Below, piece by piece: positions 23,411-35,141 of a stretch of DNA of 64,000 nt. The notes beneath the pieces are model-generated. The model had not been told where the DNA came from. It searched no databases and worked only from the letters and a program-made list of their open reading frames with translations. The position numbers were made by a program, and so were the translations under genes. The DNA is from Moringa oleifera (taxonomy: Eukaryota > Streptophyta > Magnoliopsida > Brassicales > Moringaceae). Position 1 is the first letter of the stretch, and each line of letters begins with the position of its first letter. The DNA lies in contig JAJFZO010000782.1 in the NCBI GenBank assembly GCA_021397835.1, positions 124,001-188,000 of the forward strand, in the 5' to 3' direction.

Positions 23411-24995
23411 AACATCGGCCTTCTCTAGCCACATCCCAGCTCATTATCCTACTATTATTCTCGCTTCGTTGCCCACGTTTTTCCCACCGATGAGGCCTTG
23501 GCAGCAGGGGTGCCCAGGCTGGCCGTGTTGCTCGCTCGTTGCTAACGGTCGACGATAATGTCGTCGATCACGCTGCGCAACGAGTCCGCCTACGCAAGCC
23601 TGAGCGTCGAGATCCAACCCCACATCTGTCGCCTCGATGGCCTACGATGAAGCACTTCGCATGCTTGAAATCCCCCAATAATTTGGCCTTTACGTAGCCT
23701 GCATCATCGTTAGCTTCGCCCCCTACACCATCGAGCTTGTCTAGCCACATTCCAGCTCATTATCCCACGATTATTCTCGCTTCGTTGCCCACGTTTTTCC
23801 CACCGATGAGGCCTTGGTAGTAGGGGTGACCAGGCTGGCCGTGTGGCTCGCTAGTTGCTAACAGCCGACGATAGTGTCGTCGATCACGTTGCCCAATGTG
23901 TCCACCTAGGCAAGCTTGAGCGTCGAGATCCAACCCCACGTCTGCTGCCACGAGGCCCTGCGATGAAGCACTCTGCATGCTCGAAATCCCCCAAACAATT
24001 TGGCCCACACATTGCATGCATCATGGTTTGCTTCGCCGCCCACAACATCGGCCTTCTCTAGCCACATCCCAGCTCATTATCCTACTATTATTCTCGCTTC
24101 GTTGCCCACGTTTTTCCCACCGATGAGGCCTTGGCAGCAGGGGTGCCCAAGCTGGCCGTGTGGCTCGCTCGTTGCTAACGGTTGACGATGGTGTTGTCGA
24201 TCGCGCTGCCCAACGAGTCCGCCTAGGCAAGCCTGAGCGTCGAGATCCAATCCCACGTCTGCCGCCTCGAGGGCCTACGATGAAGCACTTCGTATGCTCG
24301 AAATCCCCCCAATAATTTGGCCTTCACGTAGCATGCATCATCGTTTACTTTCGCCCCCCACACCATCGAGCTTGTCTAGCCTCATCCCCGCTCATTATCC
24401 CACGATTACTCTCGCTTCTTTGCCCACATTTTTCCCTCCGATGAGGCCTTGGCAGTAGGGGTGCCCAGGCTGGCTGTGTGGCTTGCTCGTTGCTAACGGC
24501 CAACGATCGCGTCGTCGATCGCGCTGCGCAACGAGTTCGCCTAGGCAAGCCTGAGCGTCGAGATCCAACCCAACGTCTGCTGCCTCGAGGGCCTACGACG
24601 AAGCAGTTCGCATGCTCGAAATCCCCCCAACGATTTTTCCCTCACGTAGCATGCATCATCGTTAGCTTCGCCGCCCACACTATCGAGCTTGTCTAGCCAC
24701 ATCCCAGCTCATTATCCCACGATTATTCTCGCTTCGTTGCCCACGTTTTTCCCACCGATGAGGCCTTGGCAGTAGGGGTGACCAGGCTGGCCGTGTGGCT
24801 CGCTCATTGCTAACAGCCGACGATAGTGTCGTCGATCACGCTGCCCAACGAGTCCCCCTAGGCAAGCTTGAGCGTCGAGATCCAACCCCACGTCTACTAC
24901 CATGAGGGCCTGCGATGAAGCACTCTGCCTGCTCGAAATCCCCCCAACAATTTGGCCCACACATAGCATGCATCATGGTTTGCTTCGCCGCCCAC
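22777..24995 (+). repeat. Pentameric higher-order repeat, shift 1,585 bp (partial)
   Basis: Monomers 22777 and 23094 pair with 24362 and 24679 at a shift of 1585 bp. Both pairs have the CATCGTTTACTTTCRCCCCC leader, the CTTCTTTGCC variant and GAAGCAGTTCGCATGCTCG. The monomers between 23727 and 24361 break the pattern. Confidence 0.65.
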
Positions 24996-26262
24996 AACAT
25001 CGACCTTCTCTAGCCACATCCCAGCTCATTATCCTACTATTATTCTCGCTTCGTTGCCCACGTTTTTCCCACCGATAAGGCCTTGGCAGCAGGGGTGCCC
25101 AGGCTGGCCGTGTTGCTAGCTCGTTGCTAACGACCGACGATAATGTCGTCGATCACGTTGCGCAACGAGTCCACCTACGCAAGCCTGAGCGTCGAGATCC
25201 AACCCCACATCTGTCGCCTCGATGGCCTACGATGAAGCACTTTGCATGCTTGAAATCCCCCCAATAATTTGGCCTTTACGTAGCATGCATCATCGTTAGT
25301 TTCGCCCCCTACACCATTGAGCTTGTCTAGCCAAATCCCAGCTCATTATCCCACGATTATTCTCGCTTCGTTGCCCACGTTTTTCCCACCGATGAGGCCT
25401 TGGCAGTAGGGGTGACCAAGCTGGCCGTGTGGCTCGCTCGTTGCTAACAGCCGATGATAGTGTCGTCAATCACGTTGCCCAACGAGTCCACCTAGGCAAG
25501 CTTGAGCGTCGAGATCCAACCCCACGTCTGCTGCCACGAGGCCCTGCGATGAAGCACTCTGCATGCTCGAAATCCCCCAAACAATTTGGCCCACACATAG
25601 CACGCATCATGGTTTGCTTCGCCGCCCATAACATCGGGATTCTCTAGCCACATCCCAGCTCATTATCCTACTATTATTCTCACTTCGTTGCCCACGTTTC
25701 TCCCACCGATGAGGCCTTGGCAGTAGGGGTGCCCAGGCTGGCCGTGTGGCTCGCTCGTTGCTAACGGCCGACGATAATGTCGTCGATCACGCTGCGCAAC
25801 GAGTCCGCCTACGCAAGCCTGAGCGTCGAGATCCAACCCCACATCTGTCGCCTCGATGGCCTACGATGAAGCACTTCGCATGCTTGAAATCCCCCAATAA
25901 TTTGGCCTTTACGTAGCATGCATCATCGTTAGCTTCGCCCCCTACACCATCGAGCTTGTCTAGCCACATCCCAGCTCATTATCCCACGATTATTCTCGCT
26001 TCGTTACCCACGTTTTTCCCACCGATGAGGCCTTGGTAGTAGGGGTGACCAGGCTGGCCGTGTGGCTCGCTAGTTGCTAACAGCCGACGATAGTGTCGTC
26101 GATCACGTTGCCCAATGTGTCCACCTAGGCAAGCTTGAGCGTCGAGATCCAACCCCACGTCTGCTGCCACGAGGCCCTGCGATGAAGCACTCTGCATGCT
26201 CGAAATCCCCCAAACAATTTGGCCCACACATAGCATGCATCATGGTTTGCTTCGCCGCCCAT
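23727..26262 (+). repeat. Heptameric higher-order relation, shift 2,219 bp
   Basis: The monomer at 23727 and its left neighbour's 3' half match 25946 and its neighbour almost base for base. Shared variants include GCTCGCTAGTTGCTAACAG, GCCCAATGTGTCCACCTAGG and CACGAGGCCCTGCGATG. The shift of 2219 bp is seven monomers, the same size as the better-preserved heptamer near 44.5-50.3 kb, although its monomers are of different classes. Confidence 0.7.
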
Positions 26263-29200
26263 AACATCGGGCTTCTCTAGCAACATCCCAGCTCATTATC
26301 CTACTATTATTCTCACTTCGTTGCCCACGTTTCTCCCACCGATGAGGCCTTAGCAGTAGGGGTGCCCAGGCTGGCCGTGTGGCTCGCTCGTTGCTAACGG
26401 TCGACGATCGTGTGTTCGTTCGCGCTGCGCAACGAGTCTGCCTAGGCAAGCTTCAGAGTCGGGATCCAACCCCACGTCTGGCACCTCAAGGGCCTGCGAA
26501 GAAGCACTCCTCATGCTCAAAATTCCCCCAACGATTTGGCCCTCGCGAAGCATGCAGCATCGTTAGCTTCGCCGCCCACACCATCGAGCTTGTCTAGCCA
26601 CATCCCAGCTCATTATCCCACGATTATTCTCGCATCATTGCCCACGTTTTCCCCCTTGATGAGGCCTTGGCAGTAGTGGTGCCCAGGCTGGCCGTGTGGC
26701 TCGCTCGTTGCTAACAGCCGATGATAGTGTCGTCGATCACGCTGCTCAACGAGTCCACCTAGGCAAGCATGAGCGTCGAGTTCCAACCCCACGTCTGCTG
26801 CCTCGAGGGCCTGCGATGAAGCACTCCGCATGCTCGAAATCCCCCCAACAATTTAGCCCTCACGCAGCATGTATCATGGTTTGCTTCGTCGCCCACAACA
26901 TCGAGCTTGTCAAGCCACATCCCAACTCATTAGCTTACGATTACTCTTGCTTCGTTGCCCACATTTTTTCCACCGATGAGGCCATGGCAGCAGGGGTGCC
27001 CAGGCTGGCTGTGTGGCTCGCTCGTTGCTAACGGCCGACGATCGTGTCGTCGATCGCGCTGCACAATGAGTCCGCCTAGGCAAGCCTGAGCGTCGAGATC
27101 AAACCCAACATCTGCTGCCTCGAGGGCCTACAATGAAGCACTTCGCATGCTCGAAATCCCCCCAACAATTTGGCCCTTACGTAGCATACAACACCGTTAG
27201 CTTCGCCGCCCACACCATCGAGCTTGTCTAGCCACATCCCAGCTCATTGTCCCACGATTATTCTCGCTTCGTTGCCCACGTTTTTCCCACCGATGAAGCC
27301 TTGGCAGTAGGGGTGACCAGGCTGGCCGTGTGGCTCGCTCGTTGCTAACAGCCAACGATAGTGTCGTCGATCACGCTGCCCAACGAGTCCACCTAGGCAA
27401 GCTTGAGCGCCGAGATCCAACCCCACGTCTGTCGCCTCGAGGGCCTGCGATGAAGCACTCTGCATGCTCGTAATCCCCCTAACAATTTGGCCCACACATA
27501 GCATGCATCATGGTTTGCTTCGCCGCCCACAACATCAGGATTCTCTAGCCACGTCCCAGCTCATTATCCTATTATTATACTCGCTTCGTTGCCCACGTTT
27601 TTCCCACCGATGAGGCCTTGGCAGCAGGGGTGCCCAGGCTGGCTGTGTGGCTCGCTCGTTGCTAACGGCCGACGATAATGTCGTCGATCACACTGCGCAA
27701 CGAGTCCGCCTAGGCAAGCTTGAGCGTAGAGATCCAACCCCACATCTGTCGCCTCGATGGCCTACGATGAAGCACTTCGCATGCTTGAAATCCCCCCAAT
27801 AATTTGGGCTTCACGTAGCATGCATCATCGTTAGCTTCGCCCCCTACACCATTTAGCTTGTCTAGCCACATCCAAACTCATTATCCCACGATTGTTCTGG
27901 CTTCGTTGCCCACGTTTTTCCCACCGATGAGGCCTAGGCAGCCGGGGTGCCTAGGCTGGCCGTGTGGCTCGCTCGTTGCTAACGGCCGACGATCGTGTCT
28001 TCGATCGTGCTGCGCAATGAGTCTGCCTAGCCAAGCCTGAGCGTCGAGATCCAACCCCACGTCTACCGCCTCAAGGGCATGTGAAGAAGCACTCCTCAAG
28101 CTCAAAATCGCCCCAACGATTTGGCCCTCGCATAGCATGCATCATCGTTAGCTTCGCCGCCCACACCATCGAGCTTGTCTAGCCACATCCCAGCTTATTA
28201 TCCCACGATTACTCTCGCTTCTTTGCCCACATTTTTTCCTCCGATGAGGCCTTGGCAGCAGGGGTGCCCAGGCTGGCTGTGTGGCTCGCTCGTTGCTAAC
28301 GGCCAACGATCGCGTCGTCGATCGCGCTGCGCAACGAGTCCAACTAGGCAAGTATGAGCATTGAGATCCAACCCCACGTCTGCCACCTCGAGGGTCTGCG
28401 ATGAAGCACTCCGCATGCTCAAAATCCCCCCAACAATTTGGCCCTCACGTAGCATGTATCATGGTTTGCTTTGCCGCCCACAACATCGAGCTTGTCTAGC
28501 CACATCCCAGCTCATTATCTTACGATTGTTCTCGCTTCATTGCCCACGTTTTTCCCACCAATGATGCCTTGGCAGCAGGGGTGCCCAAGCTGGCCGTGTG
28601 ACTCGATCGTTGCTAACGGCTGACGATGGTGTTGTCGATCGCGCTGCACAACGAGTCCGCCTAGGCAAGCCTGAGTGTCGAGATCCAGCCCCACGTCTGC
28701 CGCCTCGAAGGACTACGATGAAGCTCTTCGTATGCTCGAAATCCCCCCAATAATTTGGCCTTCACGTAGCATGCATCATCGTTTACTTTAGCCCCTCACA
28801 CCATCGAGCTTGTCTAGCCACATCCCAGCTCATTATCCCACGATTACTCTCGCTTCTTTGCCCACATTTTTCCCTCCGATGAGGCCTTGGCAGCAGGGGT
28901 GCCCAGGCTGGCTGTGTGGCTCGCTCGTTGCTTATAGCCAACGATCGCATCGTCGATCGCGCTGCGCAACGAGTTCGCCTAGGCAAGCCTGAGCGTTGAG
29001 ATCCAACCCAACGTCTGCTGCCTCGAGGGCCTACAACGAAGCAGTTCGAATGCTCGAAATCCCCCCAACGATTTTGCCCTCACGTAGCATGCATCATCGT
29101 TAGCTTCACCACCCGCACCATCGAGCTTGTCTAGCCACATCCCAGCTCATTATCCCACGATTATTCTCGCTTCGTTGCCCACGTTTTTCCCACCGATGAG

Positions 29201-30067
29201 GCCTTGGTAGTAGGGGTGACCAGGCTGGCCGTGTGGCTCGCTCGTTGCTAACAGCCGACGATAGTGTCGTCGATCACGTTGCCCAACGAGTCCACCTAGG
29301 CAAGCTTGAGCGTCGAGATCCAACCCCACGTCTGCTGCCACGAGGGCCTGAGATGAAGCACTCTGCATGCTCGAAATCCCCTAAACAATTTGGCCCACAC
29401 ATAGCATGCATCATGGTTTGCTTCGCCCCCCACACCATCGAGCTTGTCTAGCCACATCCCAGCTCATTATCCCACGATTACTCTCGCTTCTTTTCCCACC
29501 TTTTTCCCTCCGATGAGGCCTTGGCAGCAGTGGTGCCCAGGCTGGTTGTGTGGCTCGCTCGTTGCTAACGGTCGACGATCGCATCGTCGATCGCACTGCG
29601 CAACGAGTTCGCCTAGGCAAGCCTGAGCGTCGAGATCCAACCCAACGTCGGCTGCCTCGAGGGCCTACGACGAAGCAGTTCGCATGCTCGAAATCCCCCC
29701 AACGATTTTGCCCTTACGTAGCATGCATCATCGTTAGCTTCGCCACCTACACCATCGAGCTTGTCTAGCCACATCCCAGCTCATTATCCCACGATTATTC
29801 TCGCTTCGTTGCCCACATTTTTCCCACCGATGAGGCCTTGGCAGTAGGGGTGACCAGGTTGGCCGTGTGGCTCGCTCGTTGCTAACAGCCGATGATAGTG
29901 TCGTCGATCACGTTGCCCAACGAGTCCACCTAGGCAAGCTGGTGCATCGAGATCCAACCCCACGTCTGCTGCCACGAGGGCCTGCGATGAAGCACCCTGC
30001 ATGCTCGAAATCCCCCAAACAATTTGGCCCACACATAGCATGCATCATGGTTTGCTTCGCCACCCAA
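26263..30067 (+). repeat. Satellite block 10: monomers 84-95
   Basis: Monomers start at 26263, 26580, 26897, 27214, 27531, 27848, 28165, 28482, 28800, 29117, 29434 and 29751. The first half is the partner of 17.2-19.0 kb (shift 9,184) and the second half the partner of 22.1-23.4 kb (shift 6,023). The block is therefore stitched from two older segments, with the join near 28165. Confidence 0.9.
29405..29440 (+). other. Chimeric monomer junction between two 3'-end classes
   Basis: This monomer end starts as the GGTTTG class (GCATCATGGTTTGCTTCG) and finishes as the other class (CCCCCCACACCATCGAGC). Elsewhere GGTTTG ends are nearly always followed by an AACATC start. The crossover lies in the shared tract GCTTCGCC near 29420. 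I read this as a recombination joint between classes. Confidence 0.6.
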
Positions 30068-30184
30068 AACATCGGGCTTCTCTAGCCACATGCCAGCACA
30101 TTATCCTACTATTATTCTCGCTTCGTTGCCCACGTTTTTTCCACCGATGAGGCCTTGGCAGCAGGGGTGCCCATGCTGGCCGTG

Positions 30185-31430
30185 TGGCTCGCTCGTTGCG
30201 AACGGCTGAAGATCGTGTCGTCGATCACGCTGCGCAACGAGCCCGCCTAGGTAAGCCTGAGCGTCGAGATCCAACCCCACATCTGCCGCCTCGAGGGCCT
30301 ACGATGAAGCACTTCGCATGCTCGAAATCCCCCCAATAATATGGCCTTCACGTAGCATGCATCATCGTTAGCTTCGCCCCCTACACCATTGAGCTTGTCT
30401 AGCCACATCCTAACTCATTATTCCACGATTATTCTTGCTTCGTTGCCCACGTTTTCCCCACCGATGAGGCCTTGGCAGTAGGAGTGCCCAGGCTGGCCGT
30501 GTGGCTCGCTCGTTGCTAACGGCTAACGATCGTGTCTTCGATCGCGCTGCGCAACGAGTCCGCCTAGGCAAGCCTGAGCGTCAAGATCCAACCCCACGTC
30601 TGCCGCCTCAATGGGCTGCGAAGAAGCACTCTTCATGCTTGAAATCCCCCCAACGATTTGGCCCTCGCATAGCATGCATCATCGTTAGCTTCGTCACCCA
30701 CACCATCGAGCTTGTCTAGCCACATCCCGGCTCATTATCCCACGATTATTCTCGCTTCGTTGCCCACGTTTTTCCCCTTGATGAGGTCTTGGCAGTAGGG
30801 GTGCCCAAGCTGGCCGTGTGGCTCGCTCGTTGCTACTGGCTGAAGATCGTGTCGTTGATCGCGCTGCGCAACGAGTCCGCCTAGGCAAGCCAGAGCGTCG
30901 AGATCCAACCCCACATCTGCCGCCTCGAGGGCCTACGATGAAGCACTTCGCATGCTCGAAATCCCCCCAATAATATGGCCTTCACGTAGCATGCATCATC
31001 GTTAGCTTCGCCCCCTACACCACTGAGCTTGTCTAGCCACATCCTAACTCATTATCCCACGATTATTCTTGCTTCGTTGCCCACGTTTTCCCCACCGATG
31101 AGGCCTTGGCAGTAGGAGTGCCCAGGCTGGCCGTGTGGCTCGCTCGTTGCTAACGGCTAACGATCGTGTCTTCGATCGCGCTGCGCAACGAGTCCGCCTA
31201 GGCAAGCCTGAGCGTCGAGATCCAACCCCACGTCTGCCGCCTCAATGGGCTGCGAATAAGCACTCCTCATGCTCGAAATCCCCCCAACGATTTGGCCCTC
31301 GCGTAGCATGCATCATCGTTAGCTTCGTCACCCACACCATCGAGCTTGTCTAGCCACATCCCGGCTCATTATCCCACGATTATTCTCGCTTCGTTGCCCA
31401 CGTTTTTCCCCTTGATGAGGTCATGGCAGC
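30185..31430 (+). repeat. Dimer duplication, period 634 bp
   Basis: The monomers at 30385 and 30702 pair with 31019 and 31336. Shared private variants include CAATAATATGGCCTTCACG (about 30332 and 30966), ACGTTTTCCCCACCGATG (about 30450 and 31084), AGGAGTGCCC (about 30481 and 31115) and CTCAATGGGCTGCGAA (about 30607 and 31241). Only scattered substitutions separate the copies. Confidence 0.82.
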
Positions 31431-33377
31431 AGGGGTGCCTAGGCTGGCCGTGTGGCTCGCTCGTTACTAACGGCCGACGATCGTGTCGTCGATCGCGCTG
31501 CGCAATGAGTTCGCCTAGGCAAGCCTAAGCGTCGAGATACATCCCCACATCTGCCGCCTCGAGGGCCTACAACGAAGCACTTCGCATGCTCGAAATTCCC
31601 CCAACGATTTGGCCCTCACGTAGCATTCATCATCATTAGCTTCGCCCCCTACACCATTGAGCTTGTCTAGCCACATCCCAACTCATTATCCCACGATTAT
31701 TCTTGCTTCGTTGCCCACGTTTTTCCCACTGATGAGGCCTTGGCAGCCGGGGTGCCCAGGCTGGCCGTGTGGCTCGCTCGTTGCTAATGGCCAACGATCG
31801 TGTCTTCGATCGTGCTGCGCAATGAGTCTGCCTAGGCAAGCCTGAGCGTTGAGATCCAACCCCACCTTTGCCGCCTCAAGGGCATGCGAAGAAGCACTCC
31901 TCAAGCTCGAAATCGCCCCAACGATTTGGCCCTCGCATGGCATGCATCATCGTTAGCTTCGCCACCCACACCATCGAGCTTGTCTAGCCATATCCCAGCT
32001 CATTATCCCACGATTATTCTCGCTTCGTTGCCCACGTTTTTCCCCTTGGTGAGGCCTTGGCAGTAGGGGTGCCCAAGCTGGCCGTGTTGCTCGCTCGTTG
32101 CTAACTGCCGACGTTAGTGTCATCGATCACGCTGCGCAACGAGTTCGCCTAGGCAAGCCTGAGTGTCGAGATCCAACCCAACGTCTGCTGCCACGAGGAC
32201 CTACGACGAAGCACTTCGTATGCTCGAAATCCCCCCAACGATTTGGCCCACACGTAGCATACATCATCGTTAGCTTCGCCGCCCACACCATCGAGCTTGT
32301 CTAGCCACATCCCAGCTCATTATCCCACGATTATTCTCGCTTCGTTGCCCACGTTTTTCCCCTTGATAAGGCCTTGGCAGTAGGGGTGCCCAGGCTGGCC
32401 GTGCTGCTCGCTTGTTGCTAACAGCCGACGATAGTGTCATTGATCACGCTGCCCAACGAGTCCACCTAGGCAAGCATGAGCGTCGAGATCCAACACCACT
32501 TCTGCCGCCTCGAGGTCCTACGATGAAGCACTCCGCATGCTCAAAATTCCCCCAACAATTTGGCCCTCACGTAGCATGTATCATGGTTTGCTTTGTCGCC
32601 CACAATATCGAGCTTGTCTAGCCACATCCCAGCTCATTATCTTTCGATTATTCTCCCTTCGTCGCCCACGTTTTTCCCACCGATGAGGCCTTGGCAGCAG
32701 GGGTGCCCTAGCTGGCCGTGTGGCTGGTTCGTTGCTAACGGCTGACGATGGTGTCGTCGATCGCGCTGCGCAACGAGTCCACCTAGGCAAGCCTCAGTGT
32801 CGAGATCCAATCCCACGTCTGCCGCCTCGAGGGCCTACGATGAAGCACTTCGTATGCTCGAAATCCCCCCAATAATTTGGCCTTCACGTAGCATGCATCA
32901 TCGTTTACTTTCGCTCCCCACACCATCGAGCTTGTCTAGCCACATCTTAACTCATTATCTTACGATTATTCTCGCTTCGTTGCCCACGTTTTTCCCACCG
33001 ATGAGGCCTTGGCAGCAGGGGTGCCCAGGCTGGCCGTGTGGCTCGCTCGTTGCTAACGGCTGACGATGGTGTCGTCGATCGCGCTGCCTAACGAGTTCGC
33101 CTAGGCAAGCCTGAGCGTCGAGATCCAACCCAACGTCTACTGCCTCGAGGGCCTACGACGAAGCAGTTCGCAAGCTCGAAATCCCCCCAACGATTTTGCC
33201 CTCACGTAGCATGCATCATCGTTAGCTTCGCCGCCCACACCATTGAGCTTGTCTAGCCACATCCCAGCTCATTATCCCATGATTATTCTTGCTTCGTTGC
33301 CCACGTTTTTCCCACCGATGAGGCCTTGGCAGCAGGGGTGCCCAGGCTGGCCGTGTGGCTCGCTCGTTGCTAACAGC

Positions 33378-33394
33378 CGACGATCGTGTCGTCG
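33378..33394. repeat. Conserved dyad CGACGA-TCGTG-TCGTCG (one per monomer)
   Basis: A perfect 6-bp inverted repeat with a 5-bp centre lies at offset 140-156 of the monomer. A second dyad, GATCG-TGTCGT-CGATC, overlaps it. The position is present in nearly all copies. Common variants break one arm (TCTTCG for TCGTCG, or CGATAGTG for CGATCGTG). It is the strongest small inverted repeat I can see in the unit. A protein-binding or DNA-structure role is inference only. Confidence 0.7.
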
Positions 33395-33415
33395 ATCGCG
33401 CTGCGCAATGAGTTC

Positions 33416-33423
33416 GCCTAGGC
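33416..33423. repeat. Conserved palindrome GCCTAGGC (AvrII core CCTAGG)
   Basis: This 8-bp palindrome is at offset 178-185 and extends to TGCCTAGGCA in copies with a T before it. Most monomers keep it. Two subfamilies lose it: copies reading CCTACGCAAGC (many between about 1.7 and 26 kb) and copies reading CCGAGGCAAGC or CCGAGGTAAGC (about 39.1, 44.2, 45.8, 46.4, 48.0, 48.6 and 50.2 kb). Presence or absence of the site is therefore a simple subfamily marker. Confidence 0.8.
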
Positions 33424-35141
33424 AAGCCTAAGCGTCGAGATCCATGCCCACATCTGCCGCCTCGAGGGCCTACAACGAAGCACTTCGCATGCTCGAAATC
33501 CCCCCAACGATTTGGCCCTGACGTAGCATTCATCATCATTAGCTTCGCCCCCTACACCATTGAGCTTGTCTAGCCACATCCCAACTCATTATCCCACGAT
33601 TATTCTTGCTTCGTTGCCCACGTTTTTCCCACCGATGAGGCCTTGGCAGTCGGGGTGCCCAGGTTGGCCGTGTGGCTCGCTCGTTGCTAATGGCCAACGA
33701 TCGTGTCTTCGATCGTGCTGCGCAATGAGTCTGCCTAGGCAAGCCTGAGCGTTGAAATCCAACCCCACCTTTGCCGCCTCAAGGGCATGCGAAGAAGCAC
33801 TCCTCAAGCTCGAAATCGCCCCAACGATTTGGCCCTCGCATAGCATGCATCATCGTTAGCTTCGCCACCCACACCATCGAGCTTGTCTAGCCATATCCCA
33901 GCTCATTATCCCACGATTATTCTCGCTTCGTTACCCACGTTTTTCCCCTTGGTGAGGCCTTGGCAGTAGGGGTGCCCAGGCTGGCCGTGCTGCTCGCTCG
34001 TTGCTAACAGCCGACGATAGTGTCATCGATCACGCTGCCCAACGAGTCCACCTAGGCAAGCATGAGCGTCGAGATCTAACCCCACGTCTGCCGCCTCGAG
34101 GGCCTGCGATGAAGCACTCTGCATGCTCAAAATCCCCCCAACAATTTGGCCCTCACGTAGCATGTATCATGGTTTGCTTTGCCGCCCACAACATCGAGCT
34201 TGTCTAGCCACATCCCAGCTCATTATCTTATGATTATTCTCGCTTCGTTGCCCACGTTTTTCCCACCGATGAGGCCTTGGCAGCAGGGGTGCCCAAGCTG
34301 GCCGTGTGGCTCGCTCGTTGCTAACGGCTGACGATGGTGTCGTCGATCGCGCTGCGCAACGAGTCCGCCTAGGCAAGCCTGAGCGTCGAGATCCAACCCC
34401 ATGTCTGCCGCCTCGAGGGCCTACGATGAAGCACTTCGTATGCTCGAAATCCCTCCAATAATTTGGCCTTCGTGTAGCATGCATCATCGTTTACTTTCGC
34501 CCCCCACACGATCGAGCTTGTCTAGCCACATCCCAGCTCATTATCCCACGATTACTCTCGCTTCTTTGCCCACATTTTTCCCTTCGATGAGGCCTTGGCA
34601 GCAGGGGTGCCCAGGCTGGCTGTGTGGCTTGCTCGTTGCTAACGGTCGACGATCGCGTCGTCGATCACACTGCGCAACGAGTTCGCCTAGGCAAGCCTGA
34701 GCGTCGAGATCCAACCCAACGTCTGCTGCCTCGAGGGCCTATGACGAAGTACTTCGCATGCTCGAAATCCCCCCAACGATTTTGCCCTCACGTAGCATGC
34801 ATCATCGTTAGCTTCACCGCCCACACCATCGAGCTTGTATAGCCAAATCCCAATTCATTATCCCACGATTATTCTTACTTCGTTGCTCAAGTTTTTTCCA
34901 CTGATGAGGCCTTGGCAGCAGGGGTGCCCGGGCTGGCCGTGTGGCTCGCTTGTTGCTAATGGCCAACGATCGTGTCTTCGATCGCACTACGCAAAGGGTC
35001 GGCCTAGGCAAGCCTGAGGGTCGAGATCCAACCCCACGTCTGTCGCTTCAAGGGCCTGCGAATAAGCACTTCGCATGCTCGAAATCCCCCCAACGATTTG
35101 GCCCTCGCGTAGCATGCATCATCGTTAGCTTCGCCGCCCAC

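Larger units (their letters stand above)
21508..26262 (+). repeat. Satellite block 9: monomers 69-83
   Basis: Monomers start at 21508, 21825, 22142, 22459, 22777, 23094, 23411, 23727, 24044, 24362, 24679, 24996, 25313, 25630 and 25946. The block resembles the opening 2.5 kb of the window: copies near 22.9-23.5 kb share GAAGCAGTTCGCATGCTC and GCTAATAGTGGACGATAG with copies near 0.2-0.5 kb. Copies with the CTTCTTTGCC variant lie at 22142, 22777 and 24362. Confidence 0.92.
33239..33555 (+). repeat. Representative monomer (317 bp), internal map
   Basis: This copy is close to the consensus and serves as a map. Offsets from its start: 1-20 the ACCATCGAGC...CTAGCC phase landmark; 31-50 an AT-richer pocket; 50-67 CTCGCTTCGTTGCCCACG; 67-78 the GTTTTTCCC tract; 81-94 GAGGCCTTGGCAG; 107-120 GCTGGCCGTGTGG; 121-137 CTCGCTCGTTGCTAACG; 140-156 a CG-rich dyad; 178-185 the palindrome GCCTAGGC; 248-253 GCATGC; 258-275 AAATCCCCCCAAC plus ATTT; 286-300 GTAGCATGCATCATC. 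Offsets 290-317 plus the next 3 bases are the most useful for sorting monomers into classes. Confidence 0.9.
31440..34507 (+). repeat. Unequal higher-order repeat: 6-mer versus 5-mer copy
   Basis: From about 31440 to 32070 the partner is 1903 bp downstream (six monomers), sharing GAAGAAGCACTCCTCAAGCT, GAAATCGCCCCAACG and TTCCCCTTGGTGAGG. From about 32390 to 32920 the partner is only about 1586 bp downstream (five monomers), sharing GTGCTGCTCGCT and CATCGTTTACTTTCGC-like ends. One monomer's worth of sequence, near 32,070-32,390, is present in the first copy and absent from the second. This is the footprint of unequal exchange. Confidence 0.72.
30068..34824 (+). repeat. Satellite block 11: monomers 96-110
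   Basis: Monomers start at 30068, 30385, 30702, 31019, 31336, 31653, 31970, 32287, 32604, 32922, 33239, 33556, 33873, 34190 and 34508. All are 317 or 318 bp. The last AACATC-start monomer of the whole window is the one at 34190. CTTGATGAGG and CTTGGTGAGG replace CCGATGAGG in several copies. Confidence 0.92.
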
